A stretch of DNA of 64,000 nucleotides, from contig JAETNQ010000001.1 in assembly GCA_021772075.1 (NCBI GenBank), forward strand, positions 62,001-126,000. The letters are read 5' to 3'. The notes beneath the pieces are model-generated. The model saw nothing but the letters and a program-made list of their open reading frames with translations. It was not told where the DNA came from and did not search any database. This stretch comes from Lachnospiraceae bacterium (GTDB taxonomy: Bacteria > Bacillota > Clostridia > Lachnospirales > Lachnospiraceae). The translations under genes were made by a program, and so were the position numbers. Shown in pieces: positions 44,301-52,613 of the stretch; position 1 is the first letter of the stretch, and every line of letters begins with the position of its first letter.

Positions 44301-45521
44301 ATGGGTAAAAAGTCCGTCAATAACCTGTATAAGCCCATGTTAGAGCATGGCAATGTTGAGAAGAAATTTCATACGGCAGCACGGGGAAAAAGCAACCGAC
44401 CGGATGTCGCTGCGATATTGGATCCGGATAACATTCAAACACACGTCAATCTGGTCATCGAGCAGTTATCCAATACCGCGCCGGATGGGTACAACGTACC
44501 CTGTCCGGAGCGGGCATGGAAACCGACGAACCACGGGAAAGTCAGAATCAACGAGGGAACGACGAAAAAGATTAGAACGATAGAAAAGCCAAGATACAAT
44601 TATGAACAGGTCATTCATCATATTGTGGTTTCTGCCTGTTATGGGATATTCATGCAAGGGATGTATGAGTTTTCATGCGGGAGCGTTCCGAAAAGGGGCG
44701 CACACTACGGAAAGAAATATATCGAAAAGTGGATAAGGATAGACGGGAAGAACTGTAAATATATCCTCAAGATGGATATTCGGCACTTTTTCGAGAGCAT
44801 TGACCATGGCGCACTGAAAGAATGGCTTGCAAAGAAAATCAGAGACAAGAGGATGCTGCACATCCTCAATCTGATAATAGACGGGGCAGGGAATCCCGCA
44901 GGGGATGACCGGAAAGAGGACAAAGGGTTGCCGTTGGGATTCTATACATCACAGTGGCTTGCAAATTTCATGTTGCAGCCACTTGACCACTATATCAAAG
45001 AAGAACTCCGTGCGGTGCATTATATCCGGTATATGGATGACATGGTCGTATTCGGCAGGAATAAAAAGGAATTGCATCGGATGCAGCAGTCAATCGCCGT
45101 TTTTCTGCGGGATCGGTTCAAGCTTGAAATGAAAGGAAACTGGCAGGTGTTCCGGTTCGAGTATGTCGAGCGGAAGTCCGGAAAGGTAAAAGGGAGGCCG
45201 CTGGATTTCATGGGGTTCGAGTTCCACAAGGACAGGACGATTTTAAGGGAATCCGTCATGCTAAGTTGCACGAGGAAAGTGAACAGGGTGTCAAAGAAAG
45301 ATACCATCACATGGTATGATGCAGCGTCTATCTTGTCATATATGGGTTATCTTACGCAGACGGACACCTATGAAATGTATTTGCAGCGGGTAAAGCCCAA
45401 TGTGAACGTAAAGAAGTTAAAGAAGATAGTCAGCAAACACTCAAAAAGAGAGGAGAGAGAAAAACGTGAAAGAATGGAAAGAAGTGTTCGGAACAGAAAC
45501 GGCGAAACCGGAGGAGTTTGA
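44301..45521 (+). CDS. DGR reverse transcriptase
   Basis: 406 residues. YILKMDIRHFFESIDH is motif A; LGFYTSQ (212-218) is the DGR-specific form of motif 4 (LGxxxSQ, where group II intron and retron enzymes have QGxxxSP); Y244-M-D-D (RYMDDMVVFG) is the catalytic motif; DFMGFEFHKD follows. The C-terminus is very basic (KHSKREEREKRERMERSV) and may bind the TR RNA. It copies TR RNA with errors at adenines for homing into VR. AGGTGATAAGAA precedes the ATG. Confidence 0.97.
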   Translation: MGKKSVNNLYKPMLEHGNVEKKFHTAARGKSNRPDVAAILDPDNIQTHVNLVIEQLSNTAPDGYNVPCPERAWKPTNHGKVRINEGTTKKIRTIEKPRYNYEQVIHHIVVSACYGIFMQGMYEFSCGSVPKRGAHYGKKYIEKWIRIDGKNCKYILKMDIRHFFESIDHGALKEWLAKKIRDKRMLHILNLIIDGAGNPAGDDRKEDKGLPLGFYTSQWLANFMLQPLDHYIKEELRAVHYIRYMDDMVVFGRNKKELHRMQQSIAVFLRDRFKLEMKGNWQVFRFEYVERKSGKVKGRPLDFMGFEFHKDRTILRESVMLSCTRKVNRVSKKDTITWYDAASILSYMGYLTQTDTYEMYLQRVKPNVNVKKLKKIVSKHSKREEREKRERMERSVRNRNGETGGV

Positions 45522-45780
45522 TACGCAGCAGTCACCGACAACGGTGTATCAGAGACGGAACATAAAACGGGCGACAAAGACCGAGCAGGACGGAACGAAA
45601 GTGACCGGATGGCAGCGGGAGGAGCGTGAGTTGACGGTTGGGGAATACCATCAGATGATGCTCATGCAGCAGATTGTCGCAGAGAACACACAGGGAATCG
45701 TCGAATCTGTCACGGAGTTTCAGAAAGGGGCGGTCATCGACGAGTACACAATGCAGTTGATCGAGGAGGGAATCATCTAA
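45466..45780 (+). CDS. Hypothetical phage protein after RT
   Basis: 104 residues from GTG 45466, overlapping the RT gene by 56 bp. Sequence (KEVFGTETAKPEEFDTQQSPTTVYQRRNIKR...) is of the kind found just before XkdX in clostridial phage tail regions. It does not resemble the four-helix Avd protein. Confidence 0.55.
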   Translation: MKEWKEVFGTETAKPEEFDTQQSPTTVYQRRNIKRATKTEQDGTKVTGWQREERELTVGEYHQMMLMQQIVAENTQGIVESVTEFQKGAVIDEYTMQLIEEGII

Positions 45781-45932
45781 TGAGAATACTTGCGGAAAGC
45801 ATTAAGAGGTTGTATGCCAGCGCAAAGCTGACAAAGGCACAGGTTGACGAACGTGTGCAGAAAGGAAGTATTTCAGCGGAGGAATATGCCTACATCACCG
45901 GAGAGGAATATCCGGGCGGTGAGGGCGAATGA
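45780..45932 (+). CDS. XkdX family protein, 50 residues
   Basis: Starts in TAATG overlap with the previous gene. IKRLYASAKLTKAQVDERVQKGSISAEEYAYITGEEY is the XkdX pattern (PBSX-type tail-associated small protein). Function unknown; always near tail fibre genes. Confidence 0.8.
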   Translation: MRILAESIKRLYASAKLTKAQVDERVQKGSISAEEYAYITGEEYPGGEGE

Positions 45933-46153
45933 CCACGCTTGAAATAATCTCACGGTTATGCGACATAACGACCGAACTGTCTGAAATCGTGAGGAAACAG
46001 CAGAAAACCATTGAACGATCAAAGGTCGAGGAGGAGGTCAAAGAGGAACTCCGTCAGATGGTGGACGGGGCAGAAAGGGAGCTGGATGTCATGGAGTATC
46101 ATTTGAGGAGAATCGTTGACACCGAAGACGTTGAGGCGTTCGGAAAGGAGTAG
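45929..46153 (+). CDS. Small helical phage protein, 74 residues
   Basis: ATGA overlap with xkdX. A single coiled coil (SEIVRKQQKTIERSKVEEEVKEELRQMVDGAERELDVMEYHLRRI). Found in this position between tail and lysis genes; role unknown. Confidence 0.55.
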   Translation: MTTLEIISRLCDITTELSEIVRKQQKTIERSKVEEEVKEELRQMVDGAERELDVMEYHLRRIVDTEDVEAFGKE

Positions 46154-46156
46154 ACG

Positions 46157-46459
46157 TTGACGGTTGAAATCTCACTTTTGTTGTCCGGAATCTCCGTTGC
46201 ATTTGCAATATTTTTCGGGATTTCCTCAAAGAGCAGGAATGAACGGAAAGACGCGGAGCAGGAAACGGAGGACAGGGCAGCGACGCACACGCTTTTGATG
46301 ACAAAGCTTGAGAACATCGCAGAGGATGTCAAGGAAATCAAACGTGATAATCGGGAAATGAGGTCAGAAGTGCAGAACCTCCGTGACAGGGTTGTCGCAG
46401 TTGAGCAGTCATTGAAAAGCTATCACAAGAGACTGGACGGGCAGAAAACCGACCAATAA
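46157..46459 (+). CDS. XhlA-like lysis-associated membrane protein
   Basis: 100 residues from TTG 46157 with AAAGGAG 6 nt upstream. One N-terminal transmembrane segment (ISLLLSGISVAFAIFFGI) and a long coiled coil (ENIAEDVKEIKRDNREMRSEVQNLRDRVVAVEQSL), the architecture of XhlA-type proteins that cooperate with holins. Confidence 0.65.
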   Translation: MTVEISLLLSGISVAFAIFFGISSKSRNERKDAEQETEDRAATHTLLMTKLENIAEDVKEIKRDNREMRSEVQNLRDRVVAVEQSLKSYHKRLDGQKTDQ

Positions 46460-46512
46460 CAGGAGGGCGGGAAACAGGCAGGAATCAACAGCACATTCGG
46501 AGGAAAAGAAAA

Positions 46513-46860
46513 ATGAGGATGACCAAAAGTGAGCGTCGCAGATACATCCGACATCGGAAAAAGATGGAGCGGATGGCGCTGCGGGCAGCGGAAAAGAAAG
46601 AAAAGGTCTCCGGTCAGTTCATGAATCGTGTAGTGATTGCGATGATTCTTGCAGCTTTTATCTTTACAGTCGTTATGATATTTGTGTTTGTGAGAACAGG
46701 GTCAGAGCCGTCCACGCTGATTGAAAATGTATTCAGATTTCTTTCAGTCGAGGGCGGGGCAATGGCACTCATAAAATCCGTTAAGACGGTGACAAAAAGG
46801 TCAGAAAAAGAATCAGAAAATCAGCACGAGGACAAACCGGAGCAGTATGAGGAGGAATGA
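46513..46860 (+). CDS. Phage membrane protein
   Basis: 115 residues: basic N-terminus, one strong transmembrane segment (VVIAMILAAFIFTVVMIFVFV), a possible second near SVEGGAMALI, acidic tail. Part of the lysis cassette by position; possibly a holin partner or spanin-like factor. Confidence 0.55.
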   Translation: MRMTKSERRRYIRHRKKMERMALRAAEKKEKVSGQFMNRVVIAMILAAFIFTVVMIFVFVRTGSEPSTLIENVFRFLSVEGGAMALIKSVKTVTKRSEKESENQHEDKPEQYEEE

Positions 46861-46862
46861 CA

Positions 46863-47225
46863 ATGAAATTCATCACGGAAAACTGGTTTGTGCTTGTAGC
46901 ATTGGCAGCGGTGGCAGCAGCGGGAGGATATGCAGTATATACTTTCGTGAAAATGCCGTCCGATAAACAGTTGAAAAAGATCAGAGAATGGCTGCTCTAT
47001 GCAGTCACAAAAGCAGAAAAGGAACTGGGAGGTGGTACGGGTCAAATCAAACTGCGGTATGTTTACGATATGTTTGTGGCGAGGTTCACATGGCTTGCAC
47101 AGGTGATTTCTTTTGAAATGTTTAGCATGATGGTTGATGATGCTCTTGAGAAAATGAAAGGGATGCTTGAGGGCAACAAGGCGATGCAGGAACTTGTGAG
47201 CGGAGAAACGGAGGGGATGAAATGA
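46863..47225 (+). CDS. LLH-family holin
   Basis: 120 residues. One N-terminal transmembrane segment (FVLVALAAVAAAGGYAVYTFV), then LKKIREWLLYAVTKAEKELGGGTGQIKLRYVYDMFVARF, the Phage_holin_LLH signature. It permeabilises the membrane for endolysin release. ATG 46863 fits the GAGGAGG spacing better than ATG 46857. Ends in overlap with endolysin. Confidence 0.82.
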   Translation: MKFITENWFVLVALAAVAAAGGYAVYTFVKMPSDKQLKKIREWLLYAVTKAEKELGGGTGQIKLRYVYDMFVARFTWLAQVISFEMFSMMVDDALEKMKGMLEGNKAMQELVSGETEGMK

Positions 47226-48463
47226 TTTCAAACTGCGGGCATGACGAAAACAACAGGTACAAGGGCGGGAAAGCAGGAGATCAGACTGGGGGAGAATGGG
47301 CGTTGATTAAATGGTATAACCGCCCGTGGAAATGCGTTCTCCGTTATCCGGATGCAAAAGTCCGGAAAATGATTTCAGATATGGCGATGGCAGCAGCAAA
47401 GAATAATAAAGTCGGGTACGATCAGAGTGAACGCTATACATTTTGGGAGCATTTGAAAGCGAGCGGTTATGACCCTGCAAAGATCACGGTCGCTTGCGAG
47501 GCTGATTGCAGTTCCGGCGTGGCTGCAATCGTAAAGGCTACGGGGTATCGTTTAGGAATCCAAAAGCTGAAAGATGTGAGTATTTACTGTTATACCGGAA
47601 ACATGCGGGTAGCATTAGAGGCAGCAGGGTTCGAGGTATTGACAGACAGCAAATATCTGGCAGGCGATGCATATTTGATCGAGGGCGACATTCTGCTCAA
47701 TGATACCTGTCACACAGCAATAAACGTGACGACAGGGGCAAGGATATTCAGAGGACTGAAAACCGGAAAGGATGGTTTAAGTCTGATAAAACAGTTCGAG
47801 GGGTGCAGATTGGAATCGTATAAATGCCCTGCGGGTGTGTGGACGATAGGTTACGGGCATACATCCGGAGTAAAGGCGGGGCAGATCATCACACAGTCAC
47901 AGGCAGACGCTTTTCTTATTTCAGATGTGGAGAAGTTTGAGAAAAAAGTCAATAAATACTATGAAAAATACGGGTGGAATCAGAATGAATTTGATGCACT
48001 GGTATCATTTGCGTTTAACATCGGCAGCATAGATCAGTTGACGGCGAACGGAACACGGAGCAGGGCGGTCATTGCGGAGAAGATGGTTCAGTATAATAAA
48101 GCAGGGGGAAAAGTGCTTGCAGAGCTGACAAAGCGGAGACAGGCAGAAAGAAAACTGTTTTTGAATGAATCCGGATGGAACTCATCGAGCGAGGCGAAAA
48201 ACGATTCGGTGTCATCCGTGAAAGTGGATGCTGCACAGGGAAAGGATAAGAGTCTCACCGGAACGTATGAGGTAACAGCGTCGGACTTTTTATATCTGCG
48301 AGCAGGGGCAGGAACGGGAAAGACCGAACTTGCAAGGATGCAGCGCGGGGAAAAGGTTCAGTGCTATGGATATTATACGGACGTTTCCGGCGTGAAATGG
48401 CTCTATGTGGCCTATAAGGGAATCACAGGATTTGCGTCAAGCAAATATCTGAAAAAGAAATAA
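47222..48463 (+). CDS. Modular endolysin: NlpC/P60-like + GH24 lysozyme + SH3
   Basis: 413 residues. About 1-175: a cysteine peptidase-like domain with EADCSSGVAAIVKATGYRLG (catalytic Cys) and DTCHTAINV (His), as in clostridial phage amidohydrolases. About 180-315: a family 24 muramidase with IKQFEGCRLESY (Glu) and TIGYGHTSG. About 335-413: an SH3-type wall-binding domain (VTASDFLYLRAGAGTGKTELARMQRGEKVQCYGYY). It cuts both peptide and glycan bonds of the host wall. Confidence 0.88.
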   Translation: MISNCGHDENNRYKGGKAGDQTGGEWALIKWYNRPWKCVLRYPDAKVRKMISDMAMAAAKNNKVGYDQSERYTFWEHLKASGYDPAKITVACEADCSSGVAAIVKATGYRLGIQKLKDVSIYCYTGNMRVALEAAGFEVLTDSKYLAGDAYLIEGDILLNDTCHTAINVTTGARIFRGLKTGKDGLSLIKQFEGCRLESYKCPAGVWTIGYGHTSGVKAGQIITQSQADAFLISDVEKFEKKVNKYYEKYGWNQNEFDALVSFAFNIGSIDQLTANGTRSRAVIAEKMVQYNKAGGKVLAELTKRRQAERKLFLNESGWNSSSEAKNDSVSSVKVDAAQGKDKSLTGTYEVTASDFLYLRAGAGTGKTELARMQRGEKVQCYGYYTDVSGVKWLYVAYKGITGFASSKYLKKK

Positions 48464-48476
48464 GGAGGACAGAATC

Positions 48477-49103
48477 ATGTTATATTATTTAGGCAAAGGA
48501 ACGGAGTTCAAGAAAGAGGAGTGCAAGGAATACAAGACCGCCGAGGGGGTGTTGCGGGCAGCGGCAAAGGACGAGGAGTTCGTGGTGTGGGATGAAACAG
48601 GAAAGATCGTCGGAGGGCTGACTGACAATGTTCCGGAGGGAGCGTTAAAAACGAATCCGGACGGCAGTGTTCCGATGTTTGATGAAAGCGGTTATCCGAT
48701 CGGAACGGTGGATGCAGCGACGGTCGCATCGGTTATAGGAGAGGAAGAACGGAAAGCTGCCGGAGAGGGCGCAGAGACAGGCACAGACGGGAAGAACGGG
48801 GCAGAGCCGGAAAAGAGTACACAGAAGACCGAAAACGCCGGAAATGGGGCAAATACAAAGCCGGAGGAAAGTGGGACTGTTATTCCGCAGGGAACAATGA
48901 GAGTGACGGTGATTTGCGACGGCACACTAAACTTGAGACGTTCGGCAGACTGGGGGAACGAAAATATTTGCGGTCGTGCATCACGGGGGCAGTCATATTA
49001 TGTGAAAGCGATTCATACCGTGCAGGGAAAGAAGATGGTGCAGACGATTGATGACATTTATCTGTCCGGACAGTCTGAACATGTACAGTTTGAGCAGTTA
49101 TAA
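48477..49103 (+). CDS. Hypothetical protein with SH3-like C-terminus and ParB-type linker
   Basis: 208 residues, AAGGAGG before the ATG. N-terminal about 95 residues of unknown fold; a low-complexity linker (EGAETGTDGKNGAEPEKS) nearly identical in DNA to the ParB-like gene linker at 23101; a C-terminal SH3-like segment (MRVTVICDGTLNLRRSADWGNENICGRASRGQSYYVKAI). It may help attach endolysin to the wall; this is inference. Confidence 0.6.
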   Translation: MLYYLGKGTEFKKEECKEYKTAEGVLRAAAKDEEFVVWDETGKIVGGLTDNVPEGALKTNPDGSVPMFDESGYPIGTVDAATVASVIGEEERKAAGEGAETGTDGKNGAEPEKSTQKTENAGNGANTKPEESGTVIPQGTMRVTVICDGTLNLRRSADWGNENICGRASRGQSYYVKAIHTVQGKKMVQTIDDIYLSGQSEHVQFEQL

Positions 49104-49113
49104 GAAAAAGAGG

Positions 49114-49143
49114 ACGGCGGGGCATGATGTTCCCGCCGTTTTT
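49114..49143 (+). terminator. Prophage right-end terminator
   Basis: ACGGCGGG (49114-49121) pairs perfectly with CCCGCCGT (49132-49139), followed by TTTTT. It stops late phage transcription 18 bp before attR, insulating host genes. Confidence 0.85.
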
Positions 49144-49161
49144 GCCGTCTGAATGTTCTTG

Positions 49162-49193
49162 CTACTAACTTATACCCACCGACCGGAAATCTG
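49162..49193 (+). other. attR, right prophage junction
   Basis: Phage arm CTACTAACTTATACCCACC (49162-49180), then GAC with the central AC at 49182-49183, then host CGGAAATCTGG. Joined to attL, the phage arms form an attP with arms inverted around GACA, and the host sides form CCG-AC-CGG. Confidence 0.87.
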
Positions 49194-49352
49194 GATTCCA
49201 AAATAAGCGCGGAGGTTATGGGGCTGTTAAAGATGACGGGGAAGGAGTTCCACCAGACGATTATTATGATCACGCATAATGAAGCGATCGCCCAGCTGGC
49301 GGATCGGGTGATCCATCTGGAAGATGGGAAGATCATAGGAGGTGAGGCTTGA
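49184..49352 (+). pseudogene. ABC transporter ATP-binding protein, 3' part
   Basis: Reads GNLDSKISAEVMGLLKMTG then TIIMITHNEAIAQLADRVIHLEDGKIIGGEA, i.e. D-loop and H-loop (His in MITHNE) missing from the 7299 fragment. No start codon or promoter of its own. Fusing 7299-7804 to 49184 restores codon ACC and the complete frame. Confidence 0.92.
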
Positions 49353-51916
49353 TGATGAATATTATGTTCAGAAATTCCAATGCAGGCATCGGGAAGGAGC
49401 TGGCAGCAGAAGATTATAAAGCGCATACCGCCAGGAACCGGATGGCGGTATTGGCGGTCGTGCTTACTACAGTCTTGCTTGCTGTGGTTTTTACCGTAGG
49501 ATTCAGTATGGTGAGGACGGTCTCCCTCGCCGCGTCGGCGGCTCCGGGTTCCGGTGCAGATGGGAATTATGTTTATGGTGATTATGAGGTATTGGAAAGG
49601 GTCAGGGAGCTTCCGCAGGTGGAATGGGCAGCCTTTGTGAGAAGATGCAGCAGCACTTATCTTCATAATAAGGAATTTGCCGGTGTGGAGACAAGGCTGT
49701 TTGCAGCAGACCGTGTGCATTATGAAAAAAATATGGTAGATTTGATTGCAGGGGAATATCCGGAAAAGCCGAATGAGATATTAATTCCCGATACGATGTC
49801 GGAGCAGCTGGGGCTTGGGGAAGAGGTAGGAATTGTTTACCCGCTTATGGTGGTAGTCAGGGAAAACGGCGAGGACGTGGAAAAGGAAATACCGATGACT
49901 GTCTGCGGATATTACAGGAATCCCCTTGAAAATGTAAAGAATATATATGCGGAAGTTTATACTGATGAGAGCTTTATTGAAACTTATAATCCGGAGCTTT
50001 CCGCGAAGAGGGATATTATTTATGTAAAACTGAACAATCTGGAATTTTTCAGGTTCGGCCATGACAAAGAAGAAAAGATGGATGAAGTAATGGAACTGTC
50101 AGGAGCAGAAAACAGAGGATATAAAATGAGCGATTTGAGTATCGTTGTTATTGTCCCCGTTTTTATCATTGCTCTTATGATTATGTCCTGCGGATATTTT
50201 TTCATTTATAATGTATTCGATATTTCCGTTAGAAATAATATTCGTTTTTACGGAGAGTTAAAAACGATAGGAATGACTTCAAAGCAACTGCAAGGCATGC
50301 TGCTGTCCCAGATGAACAGGATCGCTCTAGCGGGGATTGCTGTCGGCAGTTTGATCGGATTTTTGATAGGAAGGATTTCCGGGAAAATAATCATGCCCTT
50401 ATTTATGGAAGGTATTTCAGGGTATTACCAATCGGCCGGATTTGCGGAAGCTTTTATTTTCAGTGCGGTTTTCTCTTGGCTTACGGTGTATATCAGCACG
50501 ATGAAGCCGTTTAAGATCGCTTGTTATATATCTCCCGTGGAAGCAGCCCGGTACGGGGGGAAGAAAAAGAAGGGAATATTCTCCGTCCTTTCTTTTACTT
50601 TAAGCGGTATCCTTTTCCTGGTTGTCTATACCCTGTCGATGGGATATGATATAGATGTAATGAAGGAAAGGTATAACGAGACGGATTTCCGGGTGATGCA
50701 CCGGGGAAGTATGTGGGCGATGGACGAGGCGTATATGCCGGTGAGCCGGAAAATGGCGGAAAGACTGGAAGGACTGCCGTTTGTAGAAAATTTCAGGGTT
50801 TACTATGAGGCGAGAGTAAAGCCGGATTATATAGAAGTGGACGGGGAGATTGAAATGTATCTTTCTTCTATGGGGGAGATTGCGAAGGAGGGAGAGATTG
50901 CCGAAGATATCGGGGTTTATAATGAGCGCATGGAGGAAGGGAGTTATTATCGGATAGCGGAGAGCGTGAGGGGAAATTACAGAGTGGGAGTTATGGGCAT
51001 GGAGCCGGAATATCTTTCCGCAGAGGAAAAGTATTTCCGGGTAATAGAGGGAGAAATGGATACGGAGAGATTTGCAGAGGGCGGTTATATGATTTACCAG
51101 CGCTGCCCGGAATGGGCAGCCCCGGTTTCCGGCCAAGAGGCGGAGTATCCGGTACATGCGGGAGATAATGTGAAAATAGCCTTTTATGACGACAGGGCGG
51201 ATCGTTATGTAGAAAAGGATTTTATTGTTATGGCAGTAATAGCACATGCCGATCCGTATGGTACTTCTAATATCCAGAACAGAAATATTATAGTGGATGA
51301 TGAGACCTTTAAAAGTATTTATTCGGGTTATGAGGATTTTGTGGGAAGAATCTGTTTTGACGGTTCCGGGAAGGTAACGGAGGACGGCACAGCAGTATTC
51401 AAGGGAGAAAAGGAAAAATATGAAGCGGTCCAGGAAATAATCGAAGAAGAAGGAAACTTACAGATGTATTTTCAGTCTAAATATAAAGACGGAATAGATT
51501 TTACAGAGAAAAAGAGAGTGATGGGGGTTCTTGGGATGTTTTTGGCCGGTATAGTAGGATTGATCGGTATTGCTAATGTTGTGAATACGGTATCCGCGGA
51601 CGTATCCGCGCGCAAGCTGGAATATGCGGCTATGCAGTCGATCGGAATGACGAAAAAGCAGATGGAAAGGGATATTTTTGGTAAATATGCCCGTTATGTG
51701 TTTCTTGCTTCCGGCCTGGCAGCGGTAAGCGGAGCGGTTCTTACGTATGTCCTTGGCATGAATCCTTTATTTACCGGGTTTTCCGCAGGAACTTTTTTGA
51801 AGGCGCTGGCGGCGTTGATCGTCTTTGCTGTTCTGCTGTGCATATGGATGGCTCATATTCTTACGAATATTATGAATAAGCAGTCTGTTGTGGACAGATT
51901 AAGAAGCATAACATAA
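49352..51916 (+). CDS. FtsX-type ABC transporter permease
   Basis: 854 residues, ATGA overlap with the ATPase stop, GGAGGTG upstream. Transmembrane segments near residues 30-55, 250-275, 300-325, 350-375, 400-420, and three at the C-terminus (about 740-840) flank two large extracellular regions, as in MacB/BceB-like FtsX permeases. The repeated motif MTSKQLQGMLLSQM / MTKKQMERDIFGKY is the coupling helix. With the interrupted ATPase and the adjacent two-component pair it resembles an antimicrobial-peptide export or sensing system. Confidence 0.85.
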   Translation: MMNIMFRNSNAGIGKELAAEDYKAHTARNRMAVLAVVLTTVLLAVVFTVGFSMVRTVSLAASAAPGSGADGNYVYGDYEVLERVRELPQVEWAAFVRRCSSTYLHNKEFAGVETRLFAADRVHYEKNMVDLIAGEYPEKPNEILIPDTMSEQLGLGEEVGIVYPLMVVVRENGEDVEKEIPMTVCGYYRNPLENVKNIYAEVYTDESFIETYNPELSAKRDIIYVKLNNLEFFRFGHDKEEKMDEVMELSGAENRGYKMSDLSIVVIVPVFIIALMIMSCGYFFIYNVFDISVRNNIRFYGELKTIGMTSKQLQGMLLSQMNRIALAGIAVGSLIGFLIGRISGKIIMPLFMEGISGYYQSAGFAEAFIFSAVFSWLTVYISTMKPFKIACYISPVEAARYGGKKKKGIFSVLSFTLSGILFLVVYTLSMGYDIDVMKERYNETDFRVMHRGSMWAMDEAYMPVSRKMAERLEGLPFVENFRVYYEARVKPDYIEVDGEIEMYLSSMGEIAKEGEIAEDIGVYNERMEEGSYYRIAESVRGNYRVGVMGMEPEYLSAEEKYFRVIEGEMDTERFAEGGYMIYQRCPEWAAPVSGQEAEYPVHAGDNVKIAFYDDRADRYVEKDFIVMAVIAHADPYGTSNIQNRNIIVDDETFKSIYSGYEDFVGRICFDGSGKVTEDGTAVFKGEKEKYEAVQEIIEEEGNLQMYFQSKYKDGIDFTEKKRVMGVLGMFLAGIVGLIGIANVVNTVSADVSARKLEYAAMQSIGMTKKQMERDIFGKYARYVFLASGLAAVSGAVLTYVLGMNPLFTGFSAGTFLKALAALIVFAVLLCIWMAHILTNIMNKQSVVDRLRSIT

Positions 51917-51932
51917 ATTGGCGGAGGAGAGA

Positions 51933-52610
51933 ATGGAAAGGCATATTTTGGTAGTGGAAGATGACCGGGCTCTGAACGAGGGGATTGCCTTTGCCTTGGA
52001 AAAAGAAGGCTATATTGTGCATAAAGCGTGTTCTTTGAGGGAAGCGGAAAGAAAGCTGGAGGAGAAAATGGATCTGATACTTCTCGATATTAATCTGCCG
52101 GACGGAGATGGCAGGGATTTTCTTAAGAATATCCTTGCCGGGCAGAGGGTTCCGGTACTTTTCCTGACCGCCAGGGATTCAGAGGAGGATATGCTGGCGG
52201 GCTTCCGGATGGGTTGTGACGATTATATTACCAAGCCTTTTTCTATGGCTGTTCTGGCAATGAAAATAGGAGCGGTCTTGAAACGGAGCAAAGAAACTTC
52301 CCGAAAAATCTATACGAATGGAGGGCTGGTTTATGATTATGAGACGAAAACATTAAAAAACTGCGGCAGGGAAGTGGAATTGACGGCGTTAGAGATCAAA
52401 TTGCTGGAATTATTTTTAGACCATAAGGGGATTGTGCTGACAAGGGAGAGGCTTCTTGACAGAATATGGGATGTACAGGAAAAATATGTGGAAGACAGAA
52501 CATTGAGTGTGAATATTCACAGGCTGAGAGAAAAAATAGAGGATAATCCGGAAAGACCGAAGCATATACGGACAGTATTCGGAATCGGTTATAAGTGGGA
52601 GGATGGATAA
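51933..52610 (+). CDS. OmpR-family response regulator
   Basis: 225 residues from ATG 51933 (GGAGGAGAG upstream). Receiver domain with EDD, phospho-acceptor in LLDINLPDGDG, and KPF; winged-helix output domain ending HRLREKIEDNPERPKHIRTVFGIGYKW. It probably controls the promoter at 7228, now 42 kb away across the prophage. Downstream of the permease in the same direction. Confidence 0.92.
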   Translation: MERHILVVEDDRALNEGIAFALEKEGYIVHKACSLREAERKLEEKMDLILLDINLPDGDGRDFLKNILAGQRVPVLFLTARDSEEDMLAGFRMGCDDYITKPFSMAVLAMKIGAVLKRSKETSRKIYTNGGLVYDYETKTLKNCGREVELTALEIKLLELFLDHKGIVLTRERLLDRIWDVQEKYVEDRTLSVNIHRLREKIEDNPERPKHIRTVFGIGYKWEDG

Positions 52611-52613
52611 AAA

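Larger units (their letters stand above)
42606..45521 (+). other. Diversity-generating retroelement (target, VR, TR, reverse transcriptase)
   Basis: Components in order: target gene with VR at its 3' end (43708-43820), hairpin cluster (43836-43909), palindrome and promoter-like region (43929-43990), TR (44048-44160), 140-nt spacer, RT gene (44301-45521). VR and TR are both 113 nt and differ at 14 sites, all adenine in TR. No avd, HRDC or MSL-type accessory gene is visible. All parts look intact, so the cassette is probably active. Confidence 0.95.
7804..49182. mobile_element. Integrated HK97-like siphovirus prophage with a DGR
   Basis: About 41.4 kb between attL and attR. It contains recombinase, immunity region, early/replication genes, a complete head and tail morphogenesis set, a diversity-generating retroelement, holin and endolysin, in the usual siphovirus order. 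Structural genes all look full length. The visible damage is a one-base frameshift in the methyltransferase and a degenerate stretch at 23877-24261. The module order, recombinase and att sites agree on the limits. Confidence 0.93.
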
